From positions 124,001 to 188,000 of the forward strand of contig NZ_JAFMOF010000003.1 in NCBI RefSeq assembly GCF_017349075.1: a stretch of 64,000 bases of DNA, written 5' to 3'. Under the pieces are notes generated by a model. That model was not told the DNA's origin and did not search any database. It was given only the letters and a program-made list of their open reading frames with translations. Made by a program: the position numbers and the translations under genes. How positions within the stretch are numbered: position 1 is the stretch's first letter; each line of letters begins with the position of its first letter. This DNA comes from Streptomyces triculaminicus (lineage in GTDB: Bacteria > Actinomycetota > Actinomycetes > Streptomycetales > Streptomycetaceae). Shown piece after piece: positions 37,876-48,371 of this stretch.

Positions 37876-37918
37876 CGAAGGCCCGGCACCCCGCAGCACA
37901 CGGGGCGCCGGGCCTTCG
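37876..37918 (+). terminator. Hairpin terminator after typA
   Basis: 18-bp arms with one mismatch (37876-37893 and 37901-37918), 7-nt loop, 31 bp after the typA stop. Confidence 0.8.
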
Positions 37919-38249
37919 CCGTTCCCGTGTCCGGATAACGCGCTCAGCGCACCGGATGTCGTGTTAACAGTCCGTTTCGTAGGTGTCTGTCTGCACTGCG
38001 TTTGTCCGGATTTCGAACCTCGCGAGGTGATCGATGTGACCAAAGCGAGACCCTATAAGTGTGGTTTAAAGGGCGGTCGTACCCAATAGTTGGGTTCACT
38101 GAGCTCGGGTCAACGGGTCACGCGCTGTTGGGGAGCGCCGACTCACGAGCACACTCGAGGTGCCGGTTCCGTCTCCGCTGTCAGGGGTGTCAGCGTGGGG
38201 CCGGCGCCTCATCTTGTAGTGATAGTGGACTCATGAGGAGGGCATTCCC
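37919..38249 (+). promoter_or_regulatory. Long upstream region of the first peptide ABC operon
   Basis: About 330 bp without a gene, more AT-rich than its surroundings. It holds a possible -10-like TATAAG near 38054, an inverted repeat ACCCAA-tag-TTGGGT at 38081-38095, and GAGGAGG just before the ATG at 38250. The transcription start cannot be placed. I see no riboswitch or small gene. Confidence 0.5.
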
Positions 38250-39881
38250 ATGCGCGGTGCCAAGAGCGCTACCTGGGTCGCGATGGCCACTGCCGTTGCG
38301 CTGACAGCTACGGCCTGTGGTGGCGGTGGAAGTGACAGTGGGGACGACAACGCTGCTGTCAACCCCGACGGCACCTACACGTACTACAACGTCGAGCCGC
38401 AGAACCCCATCATTCCGAGCAACACCAATGAGGTCGGCGGCGGTTACATCGTCAAGAACCTCTTCCGCAGCCTGGTGGGCTTCGACGAGAAGTCGAAGCT
38501 GCGCATGGAGGCGGCCGAGAGCATCGAGTCCTCGGACAACCAGCACTTCACCGTCAAGCTGAAGCCGGGCTGGAAGTTCCACAACGGCGAGCCGCAGACC
38601 GCCGCGTCCTTCGTCGACGCGTGGAACTGGGCGTCCAACGGCAAGAACGCCCAGCTGAACGCCTCCTGGTTCGAGCCGATCAAGGGCTACGCGGACGTCC
38701 ACCCGGAGAAGGGCGACCCGAAGGCCGACAAGCTGGAGGGCCTGAAGGTCGTCAACGACCTCGAGTTCACCATCGAGCTGACGAAGCCTGTCTCCACCTT
38801 CAAGGAGCAGCTCTTCTACGACGCCTTCTCCCCGCTGCCCAAGGCGTTCTACAAGGACACCAAGGCGTTCGGCGAGCACCCGATCGGCAACGGCCCGTAC
38901 CAGATGGACGGGGACTGGTCGCACAAGGTCGAGTTCAAGACCAAGAAGTTCGCCGACTACAAGGGTGACGACAAGCCGAAGAACGGCGGCGTCATCTTCA
39001 AGTTCTACAACAAGGACGACGCGGCCTACAACGACCTCGTCTCCGACAAGCTCGACATCATGTACCAGGTGCCCAACTCCATGGCGGGCCAGTTCAAGAA
39101 CGACCTGGGCAAGCGCGCCATCAGCCAGATGTTCGGTGGCAACACCAACATCTCCTTCCCGCTGTACGAGGGCGACTGGGGCAAGCCGGAGAAGGTGAAG
39201 GTCCGTCAGGGCCTGTCCATGGCGATCGACCGCGAGACCATCGCCAAGACCGCGCTCAAGGGCAGCAAGGACGCGGCCGACGGCATCACCCCGAAGGTCG
39301 TCGAGGGCTACCAGGCCAACTCCTGTGGTGAGTTCTGCAAGTTCAACCCCACCAAGGCCAAGGAGCTCATCAAGGAGGGCGGCGGCGTTCCGGGCAACAA
39401 GGTCACCCTCACCTACAACGCCGACGGCGCCAACAAGGAGTGGGCGGACGCGGTCTGCAACGACATCCGTCAGAACGGCGGCGTCGAGTGTGTGACCGAC
39501 CCGAAGCCGACCTTCCAGCAGGCCCGCACGGACATCACCGAGCGCCACATGAAGAGCGCCTTCCGCATGGCCTGGGTGCAGGACTTCCCGAACATCCAGA
39601 ACTTCATCTCGGCGCAGTACCGGACCAAGGCCGGTGCCAATGACATGGAGTTCAGCAACAAGGATGTCGACGAGCTGATGGACAAGGCCGACGCGGCCAA
39701 GACCATCGAGGAGTCGAACAAGCTCTACGCCGAGGCCGAGAAGAAGATCCTCCAGGAGAGCATGCCCTCCATCCCGCTGTTCTTCGACCACACCCTCGCC
39801 GGCTACTCCAAGAAGGTGCAGAACGTGAAGTTCGACTCCTTCCGTCAGGCGATCTGGACCGACGTCGAGGTCAAGAAGTAA
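38250..39881 (+). CDS. Peptide ABC transporter substrate-binding lipoprotein (operon 1)
   Basis: The 543-residue protein has a lipoprotein signal (lipobox TATAC, Cys at 23) and the family 5 solute-binding fold. It captures oligopeptides outside the membrane for the permease encoded downstream. The segment SNTNEVGGGYIVKNLF near the N-terminus matches the paralogue at 49333-50985. GAGGAGG lies 9 nt before the ATG. It is the first gene of a five-gene operon; a hairpin follows and may make it more abundant than the permease. Confidence 0.93.
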   Translation: MRGAKSATWVAMATAVALTATACGGGGSDSGDDNAAVNPDGTYTYYNVEPQNPIIPSNTNEVGGGYIVKNLFRSLVGFDEKSKLRMEAAESIESSDNQHFTVKLKPGWKFHNGEPQTAASFVDAWNWASNGKNAQLNASWFEPIKGYADVHPEKGDPKADKLEGLKVVNDLEFTIELTKPVSTFKEQLFYDAFSPLPKAFYKDTKAFGEHPIGNGPYQMDGDWSHKVEFKTKKFADYKGDDKPKNGGVIFKFYNKDDAAYNDLVSDKLDIMYQVPNSMAGQFKNDLGKRAISQMFGGNTNISFPLYEGDWGKPEKVKVRQGLSMAIDRETIAKTALKGSKDAADGITPKVVEGYQANSCGEFCKFNPTKAKELIKEGGGVPGNKVTLTYNADGANKEWADAVCNDIRQNGGVECVTDPKPTFQQARTDITERHMKSAFRMAWVQDFPNIQNFISAQYRTKAGANDMEFSNKDVDELMDKADAAKTIEESNKLYAEAEKKILQESMPSIPLFFDHTLAGYSKKVQNVKFDSFRQAIWTDVEVKK

Positions 39882-39906
39882 CCGGGACAGGCTTGCAGTG
39901 ACGTAA

Positions 39907-39957
39907 GGCCCGGCGGCCGCCCTCCTCCCACAGGAACACGGGGGCGGCTGCCGGGCC
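39907..39957 (+). terminator. Intra-operon hairpin, probable attenuator or 3' stabiliser
   Basis: 16-bp arms with one mismatch (39907-39922 and 39942-39957), between the binding-protein and permease genes. Such structures commonly raise the binding protein above the rest of the operon. Confidence 0.65.
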
Positions 39958-39978
39958 CCGTCGGCGACAGGAGGAACC

Positions 39979-40905
39979 ATGGGGCGCTTTGTCGCGAGGC
40001 GACTGCTCCAGATGATCCCGGTCTTCATCGGGACCACTTTGCTCATTTTCTTGATGGTGTATTCGCTGCCGGGCGACCCCGTCAAATCGCTCTTCGGCCC
40101 CAAGGCGGCCGACCCGGCGACGGTCGAGAGACTGCGCCACCAGTACGGCCTCGACAAGCCGTTGCTCGAGCAGTACTGGAACTACATCTCCGGCCTCTTC
40201 AAGGGTGACTTCGGGCAGAGCTTCACCGGCCGCCCGGTCGCCGACCTGATGGCCGAGGCCTTCCCGGTGACCATCCGGCTGGCCCTGCTCGCCTTCGGCT
40301 TCGAGGTCATCGTGGGCGTCGCCCTCGGTATCCTCACCGGCCTGAAGCGCGGCAAGTTCCTCGACCAGATCGTGCTCGTGCTCACCCTGGTCGTGATCTC
40401 GATCCCGGTCTTCGTCATCGGCTACGTCACGCAGTTCCTGCTGGGTCTGAAGTGGAAGGTCATCACACCGACCGTCCAGGACTCCATGAACATCGGGCAG
40501 TTGATGGTTCCGGCCATCGTGCTCGCCGCGCTCTCGCTGGCGTACGTCACCCGGCTCACGCGCACCACCGTGGGGGAGAACCTCCGCGCCGACTACATGC
40601 GCACCGCGGTGGCCAAGGGCCTGCCGCGCAAGCGCGTCATCGGGGTGCACCTGATGCGCAACTCCCTCATTCCTGTCGTCACGTTCCTCGGCACCGACCT
40701 CGGCATGCTGATGGGCGGCGCCATCGTCACCGAGGGCATCTTCAACATCCAGGGCGTGGGCAACACGCTCTTCCGGTCCATCCAGACCAGTGAAGGCCCC
40801 ACCGTGGTGGGCATCGTGACCGTGCTCGTGCTCGTCTACCTCGTGAGCAGCCTGGTCGTCGATCTGCTGTACGCCGTCCTGGACCCGAGGATCCGTTATG
40901 CCTGA
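39979..40905 (+). CDS. Peptide ABC permease, DppB/OppB type (operon 1)
   Basis: The 308-residue protein has six membrane helices and the inner-membrane component EAA-like loop (RTAVAKGLPRKRVIGVHLMR, about 209-228). Its first helix region RLLQMIPVFIGTTLLIF is typical of the OppB branch. It forms the channel with the next gene's product. The stop overlaps the next start by 8 bp (ATGCCTGA). Confidence 0.93.
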   Translation: MGRFVARRLLQMIPVFIGTTLLIFLMVYSLPGDPVKSLFGPKAADPATVERLRHQYGLDKPLLEQYWNYISGLFKGDFGQSFTGRPVADLMAEAFPVTIRLALLAFGFEVIVGVALGILTGLKRGKFLDQIVLVLTLVVISIPVFVIGYVTQFLLGLKWKVITPTVQDSMNIGQLMVPAIVLAALSLAYVTRLTRTTVGENLRADYMRTAVAKGLPRKRVIGVHLMRNSLIPVVTFLGTDLGMLMGGAIVTEGIFNIQGVGNTLFRSIQTSEGPTVVGIVTVLVLVYLVSSLVVDLLYAVLDPRIRYA

Positions 40906-41866
40906 GAAGACTTCCCCCGAAGCAGGCCGCAGCACCGTCGCGGCAGCGGTGGTTGGCGCAGCTGAGCTCACCGAGGCGACCATCAAGACCCAGGGCCAGA
41001 ACAAGCCCCGCTCCCTCGGTCAGGACGCGTGGCGCGAGCTGCGCGGCAGCTGGCTGTTCTGGGCGTCCGGCGTGCTGCTGGTCATCTTCATCGTCATGGC
41101 GGCGTTCCCGACGCTCTTCACCGACGTCGACCCGCGCCAGGCGGACCTTCGCGGCCACTACCTGGCCCCGCCGAACTGGTCCCACTTCTTCCAGGGCGAC
41201 TGGTTCGGTTACAACGGCCAGGGCCAGAGCGTCTACGCCCGTACGGTCCACGGCGCCCGCGCCTCGATCATCGTCGGCGTCTGTGTGACGATCGCGGTCA
41301 CCGTCTTCGGTGGCCTGGTGGGCATGCTCGCCGGCTACTTCGGCGGCTGGGTCGACGGTCTCCTCTCACGCATCACCGACATCTTCTTCGGCATCCCGCT
41401 GCTGCTCGGTGGTCTGACGCTGCTTCAGGCGTTCACCCACCGCACGGTGTGGACCGTGACGCTCGGCCTCGCCACCTTCGGCTGGATGCAGATCGCCCGC
41501 GTCATGCGCGGTGCGGTCATCACGCAGAAGCAGGCGGACTTCGTGACGGCGGCCCGCGCCCTGGGCGCCGGCACCGGCCGGATCCTCTTCCGGCACATCC
41601 TGCCGAACGTCCTCGGTCCGGTGATCGTCGTCGCCACCATCGCGCTCGGCGGCTACATCTCCACCGAGGCCACCCTGTCGTACCTGGGCATCGGCCTCCA
41701 GGACCCCGTGGTCTCCTGGGGCGTGGACATCTCCGCCGCCCAGAGCCAGCTGCGCGACGCCCCGCACGTCCTGCTCGTTCCGGCCACGTTCCTGAGCCTC
41801 ACCGTGCTCGCGTTCATCCTGCTCGGCGACGCGGTGCGCGACGCCCTCGACCCCAAGCTGCGCTGA
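40898..41866 (+). CDS. Peptide ABC permease, DppC/OppC type (operon 1)
   Basis: The 322-residue protein has an N-terminal cytoplasmic extension (about 45 residues), six membrane helices and the loop ARALGAGTGRILFRHILPNV. It is the OppC-branch partner of the preceding permease. The shared overlap with that gene indicates translational coupling. Confidence 0.93.
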   Translation: MPEKTSPEAGRSTVAAAVVGAAELTEATIKTQGQNKPRSLGQDAWRELRGSWLFWASGVLLVIFIVMAAFPTLFTDVDPRQADLRGHYLAPPNWSHFFQGDWFGYNGQGQSVYARTVHGARASIIVGVCVTIAVTVFGGLVGMLAGYFGGWVDGLLSRITDIFFGIPLLLGGLTLLQAFTHRTVWTVTLGLATFGWMQIARVMRGAVITQKQADFVTAARALGAGTGRILFRHILPNVLGPVIVVATIALGGYISTEATLSYLGIGLQDPVVSWGVDISAAQSQLRDAPHVLLVPATFLSLTVLAFILLGDAVRDALDPKLR

Positions 41867-41877
41867 GGGAGGCGTAC

Positions 41878-42933
41878 GTGACCACCATGGAGAAGACCGC
41901 GAACGTCCCCGAGCCGAGGGCCGGAGACGACACTGCACCCCTGCTGGAAGTCCGCGACCTGCACGTGGAGTTCCACACCCGGGACGGCGTCGCCAAGGCC
42001 GTCAACGGCGTCAACTACTCGGTCAGCGCGGGCGAGACCCTCGCCGTGCTGGGCGAGTCCGGCTCCGGCAAGTCCGTGACCGCGCAGGCCATCATGGGCA
42101 TCCTCGACATGCCGCCGGGGAAGATCCCGCAGGGCGAGATCCTCTTCCGCGGCCAGGACATGCTCAAGATGTCCGGCGAGGAGCGCCGGAAGATCCGTGG
42201 CAGCAAGATCGCCATGATCTTCCAGGACGCGCTGTCCTCGCTGAATCCGGTGCTCAGCGTCGGCTACCAGCTCGGCGAGATGTACCGCGTGCATCAGGGC
42301 CTCTCCAAGAAGGAGGCCAAGGCCAAGGCCATCGACCTGATGGACCGGGTGCGCATCCCGGCGGCCAAGGAGCGCGTCAACGACTATCCGCACCAGTTCT
42401 CGGGCGGTATGCGGCAGCGCATCATGATCGCGATGGCGCTGGCGCTGGAGCCGGACCTGATCATCGCGGACGAGCCGACGACGGCCCTGGACGTGACCGT
42501 CCAGGCCCAGGTGATGGACCTGCTCGCGGAGCTGCAGCGCGAGTACAACATGGGTCTCATCCTGATCACCCACGACCTGGGTGTGGTCGCGGACGTCGCC
42601 GACAAGATCGCGGTGATGTACGCGGGCCGGATCGTCGAGACCGCCCCGGTGGGCGAGCTGTACAAGCGGCCCGCGCACCCGTACACCCGTGGCCTGCTGG
42701 ACTCGATCCCGCGCCTGGACCAGAAGGGCCAGGAGCTCTACGCGATCAAGGGTCTGCCGCCCAACCTGCTGCACATCCCCACCGGCTGCGCGTTCAACCC
42801 CCGTTGCCCCAAGGCCACGGACCTGTGCCGCACCGACATCCCGGCGCTGCACCAGGTCACCGAGAAGGACGGCGCGGAGCTGGCCGGCCGCGGCAGCGCG
42901 TGCCACTTCTGGAAGGAGACGATCCATGGCTGA
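41878..42933 (+). CDS. Peptide ABC ATPase, DppD/OppD type (operon 1)
   Basis: The 351-residue protein has Walker A GESGSGKS at 59-66, signature FSGGMRQR near 174, Walker B LIIADEPTT near 195 and the C-terminal oligopeptide-transporter extension with conserved Cys. It hydrolyses ATP as a heterodimer with the next product. I chose the GTG at 41878 because GGGAGG lies 6 nt upstream; an ATG three codons later is possible. It overlaps the next gene by 8 bp. Confidence 0.93.
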   Translation: MTTMEKTANVPEPRAGDDTAPLLEVRDLHVEFHTRDGVAKAVNGVNYSVSAGETLAVLGESGSGKSVTAQAIMGILDMPPGKIPQGEILFRGQDMLKMSGEERRKIRGSKIAMIFQDALSSLNPVLSVGYQLGEMYRVHQGLSKKEAKAKAIDLMDRVRIPAAKERVNDYPHQFSGGMRQRIMIAMALALEPDLIIADEPTTALDVTVQAQVMDLLAELQREYNMGLILITHDLGVVADVADKIAVMYAGRIVETAPVGELYKRPAHPYTRGLLDSIPRLDQKGQELYAIKGLPPNLLHIPTGCAFNPRCPKATDLCRTDIPALHQVTEKDGAELAGRGSACHFWKETIHG

Positions 42934-44074
42934 GAACAGCAAGAAGTCAGAGGCCGTGGACGCGACTCCGAACGTCTCCGAGGTCGAGGTCAGCGACGCG
43001 AGCACGACCGCCGAGGTCGAGGCCGTCCTCGACGCCCCGGTCGAGCGCGGCGAGCCGATCCTGCAGGTGCGCAACCTGGTCAAGCACTTCCCGCTGACCC
43101 AGGGCATCCTCTTCAAGAAGCAGGTCGGCGCGGTCAAGGCCGTCGACGGCGTCTCCTTCGACCTCTACCAGGGCGAGACCCTCGGCATCGTCGGCGAGTC
43201 CGGCTGTGGCAAGTCCACGGTCGCCAAGCTGCTGATGACCCTGGAGACGGCCACCTCCGGCGAGGTCTTCTACAAGGGCCAGGACATCACCAAGCTGTCC
43301 GGGCGCGCGCTGAAGGCCGTACGCCGCAACATCCAGATGGTCTTCCAGGACCCGTACACGTCGCTGAACCCGCGCATGACGGTCGGCGACATCATCGGGG
43401 AGCCCTTCGAGATCCACCCCGAGGTGGCCCCGAAGGGCGACCGGCGCAAGCGCGTCCAGGAGCTCCTGGACGTCGTGGGCCTGAACCCGGAGTACATCAA
43501 CCGCTACCCGCACCAGTTCTCGGGCGGTCAGCGGCAGCGCATCGGCATCGCCCGCGGGCTGGCGCTCAACCCCGAGATCATCATCTGCGACGAGCCGGTG
43601 TCCGCGCTGGACGTGTCGGTGCAGGCGCAGGTCGTCAACCTGATGGAGAAGCTGCAGGACGAGTTCAACCTCTCCTACGTCTTCATCGCGCACGACCTGT
43701 CCATCGTCCGGCACATCTCCGACCGCGTCGGCGTGATGTACCTGGGCAAGATGGCCGAGATCGGCACGGACTCCGAGATCTACGACCACCCGACGCACCC
43801 CTACACCCAGGCGCTGCTGTCGGCCGTCCCGGTCCCGGACCCCGACGCCCGCGAGGGCCGCGAGCGCATCATCCTCACCGGTGACGTGCCCTCGCCGGCC
43901 AACCCGCCGTCCGGCTGCCGCTTCCGCACCCGCTGCTGGAAGGCCGAGGACAAGTGCGCCCAGGAGGTGCCGCTGCTGGCGGTGCCGGAGGTGTTCGCCG
44001 GCAAGAAGACCCCGGCGGCGCACGAGTCGGCGTGCCACTTCGCCGAGGAGAAGCAGGTGGTGGGCGCGGCGTAA
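42926..44074 (+). CDS. Peptide ABC ATPase, DppF/OppF type (operon 1)
   Basis: The 382-residue protein has an acidic N-terminal extension of about 45 residues, Walker A GESGCGKS near 91-98, signature FSGGQRQR near 199, Walker B IIICDEPVS and the C-terminal Cys cluster CRFRTRCWKAEDKC. It is the last gene of operon 1 and is followed by a strong terminator. Confidence 0.93.
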   Translation: MAENSKKSEAVDATPNVSEVEVSDASTTAEVEAVLDAPVERGEPILQVRNLVKHFPLTQGILFKKQVGAVKAVDGVSFDLYQGETLGIVGESGCGKSTVAKLLMTLETATSGEVFYKGQDITKLSGRALKAVRRNIQMVFQDPYTSLNPRMTVGDIIGEPFEIHPEVAPKGDRRKRVQELLDVVGLNPEYINRYPHQFSGGQRQRIGIARGLALNPEIIICDEPVSALDVSVQAQVVNLMEKLQDEFNLSYVFIAHDLSIVRHISDRVGVMYLGKMAEIGTDSEIYDHPTHPYTQALLSAVPVPDPDAREGRERIILTGDVPSPANPPSGCRFRTRCWKAEDKCAQEVPLLAVPEVFAGKKTPAAHESACHFAEEKQVVGAA

Positions 44075-44100
44075 CGCCCGCCGCCCGCCGGCCGTACGAC

Positions 44101-44134
44101 AAGGGGCTCCCCCGGACATCCGGGGGAGCCCCTT
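44101..44134 (+). terminator. Strong terminator of ABC operon 1
   Basis: Perfect 15-bp arms (44101-44115 and 44120-44134) with a 4-nt loop ACAT, 26 bp after the stop codon. Confidence 0.9.
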
Positions 44135-44241
44135 CTCGCTGCGCGCGCAGGCCTGGACCTGGCGGTACCGCGCGGGCGCGGGGGTGAGATCGTTCTGCTG
44201 ACCTCGCAGACCACGGGGCATGTCCGAAGGGAACCAGAGCA

Positions 44242-44679
44242 GTGACGCAGGAACGTCCGTCGATATCCGCCCTCCTCACCGACGCCGGGTCCACGCCGGT
44301 GCTGCGCACCGACTTCTCCGACCAGGAGGCGTGGGAGGACATCCGGGAGGCGATCGGGACGCCGACCGAGCGCGACGAGTTCGTCGCGGACGTGACCCTC
44401 TTCGACGACGCCTCCTGCGAGGGCCTCACCGCCCGGGAGCTCGTCGCGCTCGTGCCGGACGACTACGACCACGCCCTCCTCGTCCTCGTCGACGACGTGG
44501 CCATGGCCTCGGACGAGATGCCGTTGCTGTGCGTCGACCTGGCGGACGAGCGGGGCCGTACGCTCCGCGTCGTCGCCGCCGAGCTCTGGTCGATCGAGAA
44601 CAACCTCTCGCTCGCGAACATGGACTTCGAGGAGTTCGTGGACGCGGCCGAGGCCGACGGGGTCTTCCGGGGGTTCTGA
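44242..44679 (+). CDS. DUF6924-like hypothetical protein
   Basis: The 145-residue acidic soluble protein begins at a GTG. It contains VLRTDFSDQEAWEDI, then an IENNLSLANMDFEEFVDA segment typical of a small actinobacterial family. No catalytic motif or signal peptide is visible. It lies in the gap between the two convergent peptide ABC operons. Confidence 0.78.
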   Translation: MTQERPSISALLTDAGSTPVLRTDFSDQEAWEDIREAIGTPTERDEFVADVTLFDDASCEGLTARELVALVPDDYDHALLVLVDDVAMASDEMPLLCVDLADERGRTLRVVAAELWSIENNLSLANMDFEEFVDAAEADGVFRGF

Positions 44680-44831
44680 GGCTCCGGACGGCGCACTCCT
44701 CAGGGCCGGTAGAAGGTCCGTCGGACGGGTCGAGGTCCACGACGGCTATGCCCTCGGCCGTGAACCGCAGGCCCGCCCGCTGGTCCCGGTGTTAGTTTCT
44801 GATCACGTGTCACCGCATTCAGGGGGGAATC

Positions 44832-45323
44832 GTGCGCAGAACTGCACAGCTGGCGGGGACGGCGCTGGCGGCCGTACTGATGGCGGGGTGCGCCGGAGGG
44901 GGCGGCGACAAGGCCGACGACCGTACGGCCTCCGCCGCACCGTCCGCCGCCCCGCGGCCGTCGGCGGCCACCGGGAAGGGCGGCCCCCTCGACGGCGCCT
45001 ACGCGGCCCGGTCGGCGGACGGCCCGGTGGGCCTGTCCCTCTACGGGGACAAGGCGGCCGTCTACAGCGACAACGGCAAGCGCGCGTGCGTGGGCACCTT
45101 CCACCGGGACGCGAAGCCCGCCACGCTCGCCCTGCGCTGCGCCGACGGCAACACCGACCGGGCCGACGGCAAGGTCGATCCCACGGGCGACAAGACCCTG
45201 GTCATCACCTGGGACAGCGGCACGAAGGACACCTTCACCAGAACCGCCGACGCGGCCCCGCTGCCCGACCCCACCCGCCTCGGCGGAGGCCTGCCGGCCC
45301 CGACGAAGCTGGGCGACGGCTGA
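44832..45323 (+). CDS. Small lipoprotein of unknown function
   Basis: The 163-residue protein starts at a GTG and has a lipoprotein signal (lipobox LMAGC, Cys at about 20), an Ala/Pro/Ser linker and a compact domain of beta-rich sequence (GAYAARSADGPVGLSLYGDK). The family is unknown to me. It ends 5 bp before the stop codon of the convergent ABC operon 2. Confidence 0.8.
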   Translation: MRRTAQLAGTALAAVLMAGCAGGGGDKADDRTASAAPSAAPRPSAATGKGGPLDGAYAARSADGPVGLSLYGDKAAVYSDNGKRACVGTFHRDAKPATLALRCADGNTDRADGKVDPTGDKTLVITWDSGTKDTFTRTADAAPLPDPTRLGGGLPAPTKLGDG

Positions 45324-45328
45324 GGCCG

Positions 45329-46394
<1,066 letters not shown>

Positions 46395-46405
<11 letters not shown>

Positions 46406-47387
46406 CGAGGGTCTCCTTCCAGAAGTGGCAGGCGCTGGCCCGGCCGGGCTCCACGGCGTACAGCGGCGGCCGGTCCGAACGGCAGATGTCCTGGGCCCTG
46501 GGGCAGCGGGGGTTGAAGGGGCAGCCGGGCGGGATGGCGGTGAGGCTGGGTGGCAGGCCCTTGATGGCGTAGAGCTCCTGGCCCTTGTGGTCCAGGCGCG
46601 GGATCGAGTCGAGCAGGCCGCGGGTGTAGGGGTGCGCGGGCCGCTTGTAGAGCTCGTGCACGGGGGCGGTCTCGACGATCCGGCCCGCGTACATCACCGC
46701 GATCTTGTCGGCGACGTCGGCCACCACGCCCAGGTCGTGGGTGATCAGGACGAGGCCCATGTTGTACTCGCGCTGGAGCTCCGCGAGCAGGTCCATCACC
46801 TGGGCCTGGACGGTCACGTCCAGGGCCGTGGTCGGCTCGTCCGCGATGATCAGGTCCGGCTCCAGCGCCAGCGCCATCGCGATCATGATGCGCTGCCGCA
46901 TGCCACCCGAGAACTGGTGCGGATAGTCCCGCACCCTCTCCTTCGCCGCCGGGATGCGCACCCGGTCCATCAGCTGCACGGCCCGCGCGCGGGCGTCCTT
47001 GCGGGTCATCCCCTGATGGACCTCGTACATCTCGCCGAGCTGCGCTCCCACCGTCATCACGGGGTTCAGCGACGACAGCGCGTCCTGGAAGATCATGGCG
47101 AGCTTCGCGCCGCGCACCCGGCGCCGGTGCTCCTCGCCCATGGTGAGCAGGTTCCTGCCCCGGAAGAGCACCTCGCCGCCGGTGACGAAGCCGGGTGGCG
47201 AGTCGAGGATGCCCATCACGGCCTGCGCGGTCACGGACTTGCCGGAGCCCGACTCGCCCAGCACGGCGAGGGTCTCGCCGGCGGCCACGGAGTAGCTGAC
47301 GCCGTTGACGGCCTTGGCCACCCCGTCCCGGGTGCGGAATTCGACGTGCAGGTCGCGGACGTCCAGAAGCGTCGCCGGCTGCTCCAT
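46395..47387 (-). CDS. Peptide ABC ATPase, OppD type (operon 2)
   Basis: The 330-residue protein has Walker A GESGSGKS, signature FSGGMRQR and Walker B LIIADEPTT. Between signature and Walker B it is nearly identical to the operon 1 counterpart at 41878-42933, including EPDLIIADEPTTALDVTVQ. It lies 13 bp after the permease. Confidence 0.93.
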
Positions 47388-47399
47388 CTGTCGGGCTCC

Positions 47400-48371
47400 T
47401 CAGCGCAGCTTGGGGTCGAGGGCGTCGCGCACCGCGTCGCCGAGCATGATGAACGCGAGCACCGTGAGACTCAGCGCGCCCGCCGGCCACAGCAGCATGT
47501 GCGGGGCGTTGCGGATCTGGTTCGAGGCGTTGGAGATGTCGATCCCCCAGGACACCGTGGGCGGCTTGAGCCCGACGCCCAGGAACGACAGGGTCGCCTC
47601 CAGCGCGATGTACGTACCGAGGGCGATGGTCGCCACGACGATCACCGGGGCCACGGCGTTGGGGGCGATGTGCCGCAGCAGCAGCCGGGTGCCGCCGGCG
47701 CCGAGCGCCCGGGCCGCCTGCACGTAGTCGTGCTGCTTGGCGCCGACGACCGAGCCGCGGGCGATGCGGGAGATCTGCGGCCAGCCCAGCAGCACGATGA
47801 AGCCGACCACCGGCCACACCGATCCGCTGGTGACCATCGACAGGAACACCAGCCCGCCCAGGATGATCGGGATGCCGAAGAAGACGTCGGCCAGCCGGGA
47901 GAGCAGCGCGTCCCACCAACTGCCGAAGAAGCCCGCGAGCCCGCCCAGCACGCCGCCCAGCAGCGCGGCCCCGGCCGTGGCGCAGACGCCGACGGTGATC
48001 GAGGCCCGGGCCCCGTAGACCACGCGGGTGTAGACGTCGCAGCCCTGGGTGTCGTAGCCGAAGGGGTGGCCGGGCTGGGAGCCCTCCTGGGCCTTGGCGA
48101 GGTCGCACGAGAGGGGGTTGCCGCTCGCGATCAGGGAGGGCCGGATCGCGATGACGACCAGGAAGACGATGACGAGCGCGGAGAGCACGAACACGGGGCT
48201 GCGCAACAGGTCGTGCCAGGCGTCGGACCACAGGCTGCGGGCCTTGCCGCTCTGCGTCCCGCCGGGGATCGGGCCCCCCTCGAGCGTCTCGGCGTCGCTG
48301 GTGGCCAGGGTCATCGCCCCGCCGCCCGCCGGTGTGATCGTTTCCTTGTCGAGGGGGTCGGGCTCAGGCAT
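47400..48371 (-). CDS. Peptide ABC permease, OppC type (operon 2)
   Basis: The 323-residue protein has an N-terminal cytoplasmic extension, about six membrane helices and the loop ARALGAGGTRLLLRHIAPNA. It overlaps the preceding permease gene by 8 bp (ATGCCTGA), the same junction as in operon 1. Confidence 0.93.
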   Translation of the reverse strand: MPEPDPLDKETITPAGGGAMTLATSDAETLEGGPIPGGTQSGKARSLWSDAWHDLLRSPVFVLSALVIVFLVVIAIRPSLIASGNPLSCDLAKAQEGSQPGHPFGYDTQGCDVYTRVVYGARASITVGVCATAGAALLGGVLGGLAGFFGSWWDALLSRLADVFFGIPIILGGLVFLSMVTSGSVWPVVGFIVLLGWPQISRIARGSVVGAKQHDYVQAARALGAGGTRLLLRHIAPNAVAPVIVVATIALGTYIALEATLSFLGVGLKPPTVSWGIDISNASNQIRNAPHMLLWPAGALSLTVLAFIMLGDAVRDALDPKLR